A DNA stretch of 8,888 nucleotides, taken from CBDUBH01 sp965365345. GTDB lineage: Bacteria > Bacteroidota > Ignavibacteria > Ignavibacteriales > SURF-24. Location of the stretch: contig CBDUBH010000116.1 in NCBI GenBank assembly GCA_965365345.1, positions 1 to 8,888 of the forward strand, written 5' to 3'. The notes under the pieces are model-generated. The model had not been told where the DNA came from and searched no databases. It worked only from the letters and a program-made list of their open reading frames with translations. Position 1 is the stretch's first letter; the number at the start of each line of letters is the position of its first letter. Position numbers and translations under genes: made by a program. This document shows positions 1 through 6,429 of this stretch, piece after piece.

Positions 1-297
1 GGAATGTTGAAATGTGTAATCTGTTCCCATGGTAAAACTTTGTCCCATAAAAACAATTGTGGGTAATTCCAAATTATTTACGGAAACGCCTTGATATCTT
101 ATGCTTGGCAAAAAGTTTGAATAAGCGCGCCAAACTTCGTATTTCTGAGCATCGTATTCAAGCATTTTAGATTTTAATTGCAAATTTTGATCGAGCGATT
201 TTCCAACAACATCATTCCAGGTAAGAAATATTATATTTCTTTGCTGGGCAAAAATTGCTGAGGAAAAAAGCATAATAATCAGCAAATATCTGAACAT
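1..297 (-). CDS. TolC-family outer-membrane efflux protein (5' part only, cut by window edge)
   Basis: Ninety-nine codons are open from an ATG at 297 down to base 1, so only the N-terminus is present. Residues 1-17 form a signal peptide ending AIFA, with Q18 likely starting the mature protein. After it comes the usual first helix of the TolC/OEP family: LTWNDVVGKSLDQNLQLKSK (25-44), then heptad-like sequence through YDAQKYEVWRAYSNFLPSIR (48-67), matching the family pattern in which a long helix ends at LPsl before the first beta strands. Such proteins form trimeric outer-membrane exit ducts for RND or ABC pumps and type I secretion. A GGAG site (306-309), overlapping the end of the upstream tetR, sits 8 bp before the ATG. 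The gene follows tetR by 5 bp on the same strand, the classical layout of a repressor-controlled efflux operon; the adaptor and pump genes would lie beyond the edge. Family call is fairly sure, substrate unknown. Confidence 0.8.
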   Translation of the reverse strand, partial: MFRYLLIIMLFSSAIFAQQRNIIFLTWNDVVGKSLDQNLQLKSKMLEYDAQKYEVWRAYSNFLPSIRYQGVSVNNLELPTIVFMGQSFTMGTDYTFQHS

Positions 298-302
298 AAA
301 AT

Positions 303-905
303 TTACTCCGATTTCCTTTCATTTTTAAGGATTTGATTTTTCCAGAATTTAAAATATTTTTTTAGATTTTTTTCCAGATCTTCATCATCATTTTTCAAAA
401 GAATATGTCTTCCTATCAACATTCCAACCGGAGCAATCATGCTTAAAATCAGCATTTCAATTTCGGATTTTTTTATTGATGGAATCTCTTTATTTGATTT
501 TGTAAAAATCGAAATTATATATTTGAAGAAATCTTCCGATTGCTGAAAACTCAAATTTTTAATGTTTTGCGGAAGAGGCGAAAATTGAATATAAGTTGTT
601 AATTTTATCAAATAAGGATATTGCGCTGCAAAACTTTTATAAACATTAAAAATACCGTCTAGATTTTTTTCAAAAGAAAATTCAGGATCAGTATATTTTT
701 CCAAAAGTTCTCTGAAACGGAAATTTACTTCCGTAACAATTTGAGCCAGCAGATCTTCTTTATCTTTGAAATAATAATATAAAACTGGTTTTGTAACTCC
801 CGCGGCATCACAAATTTCACGCACTGATACATGGTAATATCCGTTTGCCGCAAAAAGATCAGCCGCCGCTATAAATACTTTTGATCGTGTTTCTTGTTTA
901 TCCAT
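303..905 (-). CDS. TetR/AcrR-family transcriptional repressor
   Basis: This 200-residue protein has the normal TetR-family length. The N-terminal DNA-binding domain is plain: helix 1 around residues 6-22 (RSKVFIAAADLFAANGY), then the helix-turn-helix VSVREICDAAGVTKPVLYYYFKDKEDLL (about 26-53). The C-terminal two thirds is helical and variable, as expected for the ligand and dimer domain, and gives no clue to the ligand. The gene is first in an apparent operon with the TolC-family gene 5 bp downstream. Its promoter holds a 20-bp near-palindrome at 920-939, 15 bp before the start codon, so autorepression with co-repression of the efflux genes is the natural inference. ATG at 905 is chosen because the HTH then begins at the usual distance from the N-terminus. 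Family certain; regulated substrate unknown. Confidence 0.93.
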   Translation of the reverse strand: MDKQETRSKVFIAAADLFAANGYYHVSVREICDAAGVTKPVLYYYFKDKEDLLAQIVTEVNFRFRELLEKYTDPEFSFEKNLDGIFNVYKSFAAQYPYLIKLTTYIQFSPLPQNIKNLSFQQSEDFFKYIISIFTKSNKEIPSIKKSEIEMLILSMIAPVGMLIGRHILLKNDDEDLEKNLKKYFKFWKNQILKNERKSE

Positions 906-919
906 GATTCTCTAATTGT

Positions 920-939
920 TTTACTTACCGGTAGGTAAA
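920..939. promoter_or_regulatory. Probable TetR operator (20-bp near-perfect palindrome)
   Basis: The sequence tttacttaccggtaggtaaa equals its reverse complement at 18 of 20 positions, centred on ACCGGT between 929 and 930. Its size, symmetry and TACCGGTA-type core resemble operators bound by AcrR/TetR-family repressors. It lies just upstream of tetR and covers the end of the -10 and the expected transcription start, where binding would block RNA polymerase. The palindrome is seen directly; binding is inferred. Confidence 0.75.
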
Positions 940-966
940 CATATGCAAAACAAAAAATAATGTCAA
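938..966 (-). promoter_or_regulatory. Candidate sigma70-type promoter of tetR-tolC
   Basis: Reading the minus strand, a perfect TTGACA (966-961) is followed by a 17-bp spacer and TATGTT (943-938, 4 of 6 to TATAAT). The expected start near 931 falls inside the palindromic operator and gives a leader of about 25 nt to the tetR ATG. Confidence 0.55.
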
Positions 967-1205
967 GGAAAATTTTATTTGATCGATAAAAATATTTTTG
1001 AGTAATTTCCACGGGATTTTGTAATAGCCAAATCAAGGTAAAACAATTTAAAGCGATAATTTTAATAATTGAATTGTATACGATCAAAAGATTTTCGGGA
1101 ATTAGAAAAAAGATATTTAGATAAAAAGATTTAAATTGCAGCGAAATTTGAAATTTCTAATAAATTAATTTTAAAAAGTTAAATACACAAAAAATAAATA
1201 GCGTA
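967..1205. other. Non-coding stretch between tetR promoter and desaturase terminator
   Basis: Together with the operator, promoter and terminator, the gene-free gap runs from 906 to 1284. Between 967 and 1205 it is extremely AT-rich. The only longer open frame (869-1087, minus) overlaps the N-terminus of tetR, has no ribosome site and no protein-like composition, so I treat it as chance. I see no RNA gene, repeat or further palindrome here. Confidence 0.6.
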
Positions 1206-1243
1206 AAATAAAAAAGCTCCGGAATTCCGGCGCTTTTTTATTT
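1206..1243 (-). terminator. Intrinsic terminator of the acyl-ACP desaturase gene (symmetrical)
   Basis: Arms 1206-1222 and 1227-1243 pair over 17 positions with a single T/C mismatch (1218 against 1231). The GC core is CCGG-aatt-CCGG plus GC, flanked by six A on one side and six T on the other. It lies 42 bp after the stop of the minus-strand desaturase gene. The A and T flanks make it able to stop transcription from either side. Confidence 0.88.
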
Positions 1244-1284
1244 AAATTTCATGTGAGAATTTTTAATTGACGAAATGAATAAGA

Positions 1285-2262
1285 TCAATAAACAATTTTT
1301 CTGTTATAAATAAACTCAAAAGAAAAAGTTTTGGAATTTGTTTTATGTTCAATGTATTCGGCAATTTTTTCAACACGTTTAGGAATCCCTAAAATCTTTT
1401 CCTGCGCTTTTTTTGCAGCATCGTTCAATCCGGTAATAAATTCAATTTCCCAGAATTTAATCGCCTCTTCAACAATATCTTTATAATGCCAAAAATCATA
1501 AATTTTTTCGCGTCGGACAACATCTGCCATTTCCATAAAATTAGGCATCGAAATTCCGGGCATATCAATCGAAGGCATTATTACTGCGGCAGATTGCAAT
1601 GCTCTGTTAGGATCGAGCTGCAAAATTTCTTTAAAAACATTTCTATAAAAAGTAAAATGTTTTGCTTCATCTGCAGCAATGCTTTTTAAAATTCCATTAA
1701 GCAATGGCTCATTTTCGCCAACAACTTTCCCGGTATTTTTATGTGAAATTTGTGTTGCTCTTTCCTGCAAAGTTGTGTAAACAAAAACCTTGTAAGGATC
1801 GTTATTCCAATCCGGATTAAACCCTTCCTGCTGATATCCGAACTGCATTTTTTCAACTTCTCTAAAATTGAAAATCCTGCTATCGCGTGCATAATCACGT
1901 AAAACCGCGCCGTGTCTGTCTTCTTCGGCAGTCCACATATTTGTCCATTTTGCCCAAAAACTTCTATCACCCAAATGCTGGGAAATCAATCTGTGAAAAT
2001 GCGGCAAACCTTCTTCAGTTAATAAATTTAATGTTAAAGCAACTTTTACGGAATCTTTTAATCCGCGTGCGCGCTCGCGTAATTTTTTAATAACTGAATC
2101 GTGATCTTCATCAGTTTTTTCTTCGGCAGGCAAAAAATCGCTTGAAAACCATAGCTTTCTTTTTTCAACGTGATTTTCGATCCATTCTTTAACTTTTGTT
2201 TCGAGGTGACTTAAAACTTCAACTTTGGGTAAAATTTCCAATTCATTTTCTTTTTGATACAT
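1285..2262 (-). CDS. Soluble di-iron acyl-[acyl-carrier-protein] desaturase (FA_desaturase_2 family)
   Basis: This 325-residue protein belongs to the stearoyl-ACP delta-9 desaturase family (plant plastid desaturases, mycobacterial DesA1/DesA2). These soluble enzymes use O2 and reduced ferredoxin to put a cis double bond into acyl-ACP. All di-iron ligand motifs are visible: TEEGLP (82-87), EEDRH (113-117, expected ligands E114 and H117), QER (166-168, E167), and DEAKH (198-202, E199 and H202). Length is close to that of mature plant and mycobacterial enzymes, and no membrane segment or signal peptide is seen. The ATG at 2262 has AAGG 8 bp upstream. The gene is alone on its strand, separated from tetR by a strong terminator and divergent from the DUF6660/TonB-receptor genes. 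Double-bond position and chain length cannot be read from the sequence. Confidence 0.93.
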   Translation of the reverse strand: MYQKENELEILPKVEVLSHLETKVKEWIENHVEKRKLWFSSDFLPAEEKTDEDHDSVIKKLRERARGLKDSVKVALTLNLLTEEGLPHFHRLISQHLGDRSFWAKWTNMWTAEEDRHGAVLRDYARDSRIFNFREVEKMQFGYQQEGFNPDWNNDPYKVFVYTTLQERATQISHKNTGKVVGENEPLLNGILKSIAADEAKHFTFYRNVFKEILQLDPNRALQSAAVIMPSIDMPGISMPNFMEMADVVRREKIYDFWHYKDIVEEAIKFWEIEFITGLNDAAKKAQEKILGIPKRVEKIAEYIEHKTNSKTFSFEFIYNRKIVY

Positions 2263-2341
2263 TCACAAAACCTTTCTGTTATACAATAAAATTAAGATTT
2301 ACCAACACTTTTACAATCCAAACAATTTTCATACAAAGGAT

Positions 2342-2361
2342 TTTACGTACCGGCTTGAAAA
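2342..2361. promoter_or_regulatory. Possible second TetR half-site in a divergent promoter region
   Basis: Aligned with the 920-939 palindrome this stretch matches 15 of 20 positions, including 11 of the first 12 (TTTAC-n-TACCGG); the right half is poorly conserved. It overlaps the candidate -35 of the plus-strand receptor genes and lies 80 bp before the minus-strand desaturase start. A 12-base match to the same half also occurs inside a coding region (5607-5618), so this may be chance. Confidence 0.25.
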
Positions 2362-2383
2362 ATCTTTTTTTATGATCTATATT
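2355..2383 (+). promoter_or_regulatory. Candidate promoter of the DUF6660-like/TonB-receptor genes
   Basis: TTGAAA (2355-2360, 5 of 6 to TTGACA), a 17-bp spacer, then TATATT (2378-2383, 5 of 6 to TATAAT). The predicted start near 2390 gives a leader of about 30 nt that contains the perfect palindrome TAAGATATCTTA at 2400-2411, a possible operator. Confidence 0.5.
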
Positions 2384-2419
2384 TCTTAATTAAATAATAT
2401 AAGATATCTTAATATAAAA

Positions 2420-2752
2420 TTGAAAATATTTCTTGTAATATTAATAATTATAAATTTTTCGTTGGGCATTTTCATTCCTTGTTCGGGTGAACTGTTTTCA
2501 GATAAAAACAGTGAAGTTGAAATTTGCCTTGAACATGAACACGAAAAAATTGAAAATTGCTGCAATGAAGCTTCGGAAGAATGTAATTCATTTTTTTGTT
2601 CATGCTGCTGCGCACTAAAAATTTTGACCGAGCCGGTTTTTAATTATTCAAAATTGGATTTTGTAAAATTTGAATATTTTTCAATTGATCAAAGCACAAA
2701 TCGAAAATACCTTACCAAATTTTTTCAGCCGCCGAATCTAAAAATTATTTAG
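2420..2752 (+). CDS. Small exported Cys/His-rich protein, DUF6660-like
   Basis: The 110-residue protein starts with a hydrophobic signal sequence (2-19) and then FIPCSG. The mature part has nine cysteines, including CC at 47-48 and the cluster CSCCC at 60-64, with an HEHE motif at 39-42. The end, FQPPNLKII, matches my recollection of the DUF6660 family of Bacteroidota: about 110 residues, early PC motif, acidic/His stretch, C-x-C-CC cluster, terminal QPP-x-I. Such proteins are poorly characterised; the Cys/His content suggests periplasmic metal binding, which is inference. The only workable start is TTG at 2420: the frame is closed by TAA at 2387-2389 and no ATG or GTG precedes the signal peptide. 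No clear Shine-Dalgarno site is seen. A TonB-dependent receptor follows 73 bp downstream, so the two probably form one unit. Confidence 0.72.
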   Translation: MKIFLVILIIINFSLGIFIPCSGELFSDKNSEVEICLEHEHEKIENCCNEASEECNSFFCSCCCALKILTEPVFNYSKLDFVKFEYFSIDQSTNRKYLTKFFQPPNLKII

Positions 2753-2774
2753 TTCAAAGTTTTTTTACCGTTAA

Positions 2775-2801
2775 AATGAGCAGGCTTTTTGCCTGCTCAT
2801 T
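2775..2801 (+). promoter_or_regulatory. Perfect 11-bp hairpin just upstream of the receptor ribosome site
   Basis: AATGAGCAGGC and GCCTGCTCATT pair perfectly around a TTTTT loop. No T-run follows the 3' arm, so it is not a standard intrinsic terminator. It ends 13 nt before the AAGGAG ribosome site (2815-2820) of the receptor. It could be a processing or stability element, a partial attenuator, or a translation-control structure between the two genes. Confidence 0.55.
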
Positions 2802-2825
2802 CAATCAATTTTAAAAGGAGAAAGA

Positions 2826-4997
2826 ATGAACAGAATAATTTTGATATTAAGCTTTTTGGTTTTATTAATCGATTTTTCTTTTGCACAAAACAGATTTTCA
2901 GCAAATATAATAGATGAACATTCAAAAGAACCGTTAACCGGTGTAAACATTTTTTTGCAAAATACACAAATCGGCGCGGCATCTGATGAAAACGGATTTG
3001 CAGAAATTAAAAATATTCCGAATGGAAAATTTATTGTTAAATTTTCCGCGATCGGATTTGAAGAAGTAAAACTTACGGTAAATTTTCCGGAAGATAACGG
3101 AAGAGCTTTTGAAATTTTTATGGAATCCGAAGCCGAAGAATTCGAGGAAATTTCAGTAACATCAACACGTGGAAGCCGTACGATTCAGAATGAACCGACG
3201 CGAGTTGAAGTAATTGCAGGAGAAGAAGTTGATGAAAAAATAAGTATGGATCCTTCAAATATTTCTCTGCTTTTGAGCGAAAGCACCGGCATTCAAGTTC
3301 AGCAAACTTCAGCGGCAAGTGCAAATGCTTCTTTCAGAATTCAGGGACTTGACGGAAAATATACTTTGCTTTTAAAAGACGGATTTCCTTTATACGGCGG
3401 ATTTTCGGGAAGTTTAAGTTTAGTACAAGTTCCGCCGCTTGATTTAAGTCAGGTTGAAATTATTAAAGGAAGTTCATCAACACTTTACGGCGGTGGCGCA
3501 ATTGCCGGCTTAATTAATTTAGTTACGAAAGATCCCACGCCCAAAAGAGAAATTTCTTTTCTGCTAAACGGAACTTCTGCAAAAGGATTGGATGCTAGCG
3601 GATTTTATTCACAAAGATTTGAAAATTACGGAATAACACTTTTAGCATCGCGAAATATTCAGGCAGCTTATGATAATAATGATGATAAATTTTCAGATAT
3701 TCCGGAAATAAAAAGATTCAGCATCAATCCAAAATTTCATTTTTACTTTTCTGAAAAAAGTAAATTGGAACTCGGCGCATCTTTTACAGATGAAGAGCGT
3801 TTAGGCGGAAGTATTGATTTTATTGATCAAAATGAAGATTCACTTCAAAATTATTTTGAGAAAAATAACAGCGGAAGGTTTTCAACTCAGGCGAGATACA
3901 ATCTTACATTCGGCGATAAAAGCGAAATCGAAATCAAAAACAGTGTTGGATATTTTGAAAGAAAAATCAATCTTCCGGATTATGATTTTGACGGCGAGCA
4001 AATTTCAAGTTTTACCGAAGCGCTTTATAAAATGGGAGATGAAAATTCTGAATGGATCTTCGGGCTTAATTTGTGGAGCGAAAAATTTTCCGATAAAGCC
4101 AGAGATACTTTAAAACGGAATTATAACGATATAACTTTCGGCGGATTTGTTCAAAATACTTTTGATGCAATTGAAAACATTAGTGTTGAAAGCGGATTGA
4201 GAACGGATTACAATAAAGATTACGGAACTTTTGTTTTACCGAGAGTTTCACTTCTTGTAAAATGGAGTGAAAAATTATCATCAAGAATCGGCGGCGGTTT
4301 GGGCTATAAAATTCCAAATATTTTTACTGAAGAAGCCGAACAATTATCTTTCCGGAGCATTCTTCCGATTGATAAAGATAAACTTGAAGCGGAAAGATCT
4401 TACGGATTTAATTTCGATATAAATTACAACACGATCATTTTTGAAAATATAACTTTATCTTTCAATAATCTTTTTTTCTACACACAAATAAATGATCCGG
4501 TAATTTTATCAAATAATCAGAATAATCTTTTTGAATTTTCCACACTTAACGGAAATTACAATTCACGCGGAATAGAAACAAATATGAAATTAACTTATGA
4601 GCATTTCAAATTATTTACCGGCTACACTTTTATAAATACAAAATCGGAAAACAATGAAGCAATTTCCGAATTACCATTAACACCAAAACATAAACTGGGC
4701 TTTGTTTTAATGTATGAAGAGCATGATAATTTACGAATCGGTTTTGAAGGTTATTATACGGGAATTCAAAAATTAAGCACGGGAGAAAAAGTTGATGATT
4801 ATTGGGTAAATGGATTTATGATTGAAAAATATTTTGAAAATTTTAGTTTGTTTATAAATTTTGAAAATTTCTTTGATACGCGTCAATCCAAATTCGGACC
4901 AATGTTTACAGGCACTCCGCAAAATCCGGTGTTTGCTGAAATTTACGCTCCAACTGACGGAAGAGTTATAAACGGCGGAATAAAAATTAAATTGTAA
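2826..4997 (+). CDS. TonB-dependent outer-membrane receptor with N-terminal carboxypeptidase-regulatory-like domain
   Basis: The 723-residue protein has a signal peptide (1-20, cleavage at SFA/QN), a CarboxypepD_reg-like beta-sandwich domain (about 24-98, with EPLTGVNIFLQNTQIGAASD and NGFAEIKNIPNGKFIVKFSA), a putative TonB box around EEISVTSTR (107-115), a plug domain (about 120-236, with SFRIQGLDGKYTLLLKDGFP and IIKGSSSTLYGGGAIAGLIN), then a beta-barrel to the C-terminus. The barrel ends VINGGIKIKL, a typical amphipathic last strand although the final residue is Leu rather than Phe. Length and architecture fit the BtuB/CirA-like receptor group, which takes up metal chelates, cobalamin or similar ligands using the TonB-ExbBD system. 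No SusD partner is present, arguing against a glycan receptor. A strong AAGGAG lies 5 bp before the ATG. Pairing with the Cys/His-rich protein hints at a metal-related ligand; this is inference. Confidence 0.93.
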   Translation: MNRIILILSFLVLLIDFSFAQNRFSANIIDEHSKEPLTGVNIFLQNTQIGAASDENGFAEIKNIPNGKFIVKFSAIGFEEVKLTVNFPEDNGRAFEIFMESEAEEFEEISVTSTRGSRTIQNEPTRVEVIAGEEVDEKISMDPSNISLLLSESTGIQVQQTSAASANASFRIQGLDGKYTLLLKDGFPLYGGFSGSLSLVQVPPLDLSQVEIIKGSSSTLYGGGAIAGLINLVTKDPTPKREISFLLNGTSAKGLDASGFYSQRFENYGITLLASRNIQAAYDNNDDKFSDIPEIKRFSINPKFHFYFSEKSKLELGASFTDEERLGGSIDFIDQNEDSLQNYFEKNNSGRFSTQARYNLTFGDKSEIEIKNSVGYFERKINLPDYDFDGEQISSFTEALYKMGDENSEWIFGLNLWSEKFSDKARDTLKRNYNDITFGGFVQNTFDAIENISVESGLRTDYNKDYGTFVLPRVSLLVKWSEKLSSRIGGGLGYKIPNIFTEEAEQLSFRSILPIDKDKLEAERSYGFNFDINYNTIIFENITLSFNNLFFYTQINDPVILSNNQNNLFEFSTLNGNYNSRGIETNMKLTYEHFKLFTGYTFINTKSENNEAISELPLTPKHKLGFVLMYEEHDNLRIGFEGYYTGIQKLSTGEKVDDYWVNGFMIEKYFENFSLFINFENFFDTRQSKFGPMFTGTPQNPVFAEIYAPTDGRVINGGIKIKL

Positions 4998-5053
4998 AAA
5001 TTAAAAAATCATTTTTGCATATTTAATTAATGTGTAATTTAACGGAATGAAAT

Positions 5054-5329
5054 ATGAAAAAATACGAGTATAAAATAATTACGATCAAACTGGAAAAAGA
5101 AATTCCGAATGAGGAAAAAATTTTAAGTACACTTAACAACGAAGGAAAAAGCGGCTGGCTTGTTTGCAGTTTAAATGTTTTGCCTAGAATAGAAAAAGAT
5201 GAAGATGAAATTAAAGTTCTGCTGGCAAAGGAAATTGCAAAGACAAATAAACGAAAAGCAATGAAAGAAGTAATTGAAAAAAGTCTGGATGAAGAAGATC
5301 CGGCTTCAACAATATTAAGAAAAAATTGA
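5054..5329 (+). CDS. Small DUF4177-like protein
   Basis: The N-terminal half of this 91-residue protein, KKYEYKIITIKLEKE (2-16) followed by ILSTLNNEGKSGWLVCSLNV (23-42), has the DUF4177 pattern: a YEYKVV-type strand, a helix ending LN-x-G-x-x-GW, and a second strand. The second half (46-91) is a highly charged Lys/Glu helix ending in ILRKN, longer than the minimal domain. No signal peptide is visible, so it is probably cytoplasmic. GGAA lies 6 bp before the ATG. It follows the receptor by 56 bp on the same strand with no clear terminator between, so it may be read through from it, and it is closed by the terminator at 5351-5380. DUF4177 proteins have no established biochemical role that I can assign. 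Confidence 0.75.
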   Translation: MKKYEYKIITIKLEKEIPNEEKILSTLNNEGKSGWLVCSLNVLPRIEKDEDEIKVLLAKEIAKTNKRKAMKEVIEKSLDEEDPASTILRKN

Positions 5330-5350
5330 AAATAAATTGTAAAGAAAACA

Positions 5351-5380
5351 AAAAGCCGCTTAAATGTTTAAGCGGCTTTT
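5351..5380. terminator. Bidirectional terminator between convergent genes
   Basis: AAAAGCCGCTTAA (5351-5363) pairs with TTAAGCGGCTTTT (5368-5380) around a 4-nt loop; the A-run and T-run on the two sides allow function in both directions. It sits between the DUF4177-like stop (5329) and the stop of the convergent gene at 5388. Confidence 0.9.
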
Positions 5381-5387
5381 CAAAAAA

Positions 5388-6209
5388 TTATTTTAATTCC
5401 TTAAGCCAGTTTTTAGTAAAGATCCGTGCGGCATTCACAGTTTCTTTTCCTGATCTGAAACACAATTTCCACAGATCGGATTTCCTTTCATAATCAGGAT
5501 TTACAAAAATCTTTTTTCCGTAATTATTTGTTTTAAGCTCAGCGTTAAAATCAACATCTGAAGAAATTTCCAGAAATTTGTTTAACCATTTTTTTACCAT
5601 TTCATTTTTACTTACCGGATATTCTTTTTCCCATTCAGCAAGCTGTTCTTCAAAATTTTTATTTTGCATCTCATCGCTTTGTGCGTAATAATCATCCATT
5701 TCATCGCTATACATTGCATTATTAGGATCTTCAAGTTCTGCTAATTGAGCACACATAATTTTAATTGATTCCTTAAAAAAATCTTTTTGATCATCCGGAA
5801 CATTTTTCATGCTTTGTTCCATTTCAGCGATCCCTTTTTTCATGTGTTCGATTTGTTCTTTCGCAATATCTTCTGCTGTTCCTATTGATTTCGGCGGTTC
5901 AGGTTTTTCCATCTCTCTGAATTCAGCATATTTAGTATCAAATTCTTTTGAATTAACGTAAGCTTTAACATAATTCCCAACAGTAATAACAATTTCAGTT
6001 TTGTTGTTAGATAATAAATTTTTTAATTCACCGGGATTCGGATAACTAAAATAATTTCCGGAACAGTTTGACCAGATGTATTCTTTTGCTTCTTCGTTAG
6101 AAAGGTTCAACTTTTTAAGAATTTCATCAATTGAATTGTTAATATAAATGAAAGCAAAAAAACTGAAGACCGACAAAATAACAAAGGCAAGCATAAAGCG
6201 ATTTTTCAT
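5388..6209 (-). CDS. Membrane-anchored or exported protein of unknown function
   Basis: From the ATG at 6209 this is a 273-residue protein. The frame is open to 6260 (17 codons more), but the 6209 start is preferred: it gives a normal Lys/Arg-led hydrophobic segment (MKNRF, then 6-23), a GGTGG ribosome site lies about 5 bp upstream, and the upstream extension contains a candidate promoter. The rest is hydrophilic: a small domain about 26-100 (EEAKEYIWSNCSGNYFSYPN, ELKNLL, IVITVGNYVKAYV, FDTKYAEFREMEKPEPP), a long charged helical, coiled-coil-like stretch (about 112-200, with several Met and Glu) and a compact C-terminal part with KKWLNKFLEISSDVDFNA and LWKLCFRSGKETVNAARIFTKNWL. Three Cys lie at 49, 153 and 250. 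I recognise no enzyme motif. The anchor suggests it faces the periplasm. It is alone on its strand. Confidence 0.75.
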   Translation of the reverse strand: MKNRFMLAFVILSVFSFFAFIYINNSIDEILKKLNLSNEEAKEYIWSNCSGNYFSYPNPGELKNLLSNNKTEIVITVGNYVKAYVNSKEFDTKYAEFREMEKPEPPKSIGTAEDIAKEQIEHMKKGIAEMEQSMKNVPDDQKDFFKESIKIMCAQLAELEDPNNAMYSDEMDDYYAQSDEMQNKNFEEQLAEWEKEYPVSKNEMVKKWLNKFLEISSDVDFNAELKTNNYGKKIFVNPDYERKSDLWKLCFRSGKETVNAARIFTKNWLKELK

Positions 6210-6230
6210 AATTCCACCAATAAATTTTAG

Positions 6231-6260
6231 ATAATAATTTTGCAGAAAAACTCTGATCAA
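6231..6260 (-). promoter_or_regulatory. Candidate promoter of the membrane-anchored protein gene
   Basis: On the minus strand TTGATC (6260-6255) is followed by an 18-bp spacer and TATTAT (6236-6231, 5 of 6 to TATAAT), giving a leader of about 15 nt to the ATG at 6209. Its position inside the longer open frame supports the shorter start. Confidence 0.35.
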
Positions 6261-6379
6261 AACAGATGAAGCTAATTTAATTCAGTAAAAAAAATAAAGC
6301 AAGGATTTTGTTAAATTCGAAAATTCATTATTTTCTTCAGGAAAAATACAAAATTCAAATTTAACCTTGTTAAAATAAT

Positions 6380-6408
6380 TTGATAAAGTTATTTTTACGG
6401 AATATGAT
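6380..6408 (+). promoter_or_regulatory. Candidate promoter of the CoA-binding protein gene
   Basis: TTGATA (6380-6385, 5 of 6), a 17-bp spacer, then TATGAT (6403-6408, 5 of 6). The predicted start near 6415 leaves about 15 nt of leader holding the GAGGGG ribosome site (6420-6425). Confidence 0.55.
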
Positions 6409-6429
6409 TCAACATCAAAGAGGGGAAAA

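Noticed and set aside
869..1087. 72-codon open frame on the minus strand overlapping the tetR start
   Set aside because: It overlaps the tetR N-terminus, runs through the operator and promoter, lacks a ribosome site and has no domain-like sequence.
1486..2090. Open frames on the plus strand, and a second minus frame, inside the acyl-ACP desaturase gene
   Set aside because: They lie wholly within a gene with intact catalytic motifs and have Cys/His/Arg-rich compositions typical of wrong-frame reading.
2278..2305. TTGGTA, 16-bp spacer, TATAAC on the minus strand as promoter of the acyl-ACP desaturase gene
   Set aside because: The implied start would fall at or inside the AAGG ribosome site, leaving a leader of only about 9 nt, so I do not list it as a feature.
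2797..4113. Other-frame open reading frames inside the TonB-receptor gene
   Set aside because: They are shadows of a gene with continuous domain architecture; no ribosome sites or recognisable motifs.
5607..5618. 12-base identity to the left half of the tetR operator
   Set aside because: It lies within the coding sequence of the membrane-anchored protein with no matching right half, so it is probably chance; it also shows that half-site matches occur at random.
6210..6260. 17-codon N-terminal extension of the membrane-anchored protein (start at 6260)
   Set aside because: The inner ATG at 6209 has a ribosome site and gives a proper anchor sequence; the extension coincides with a promoter-like sequence.
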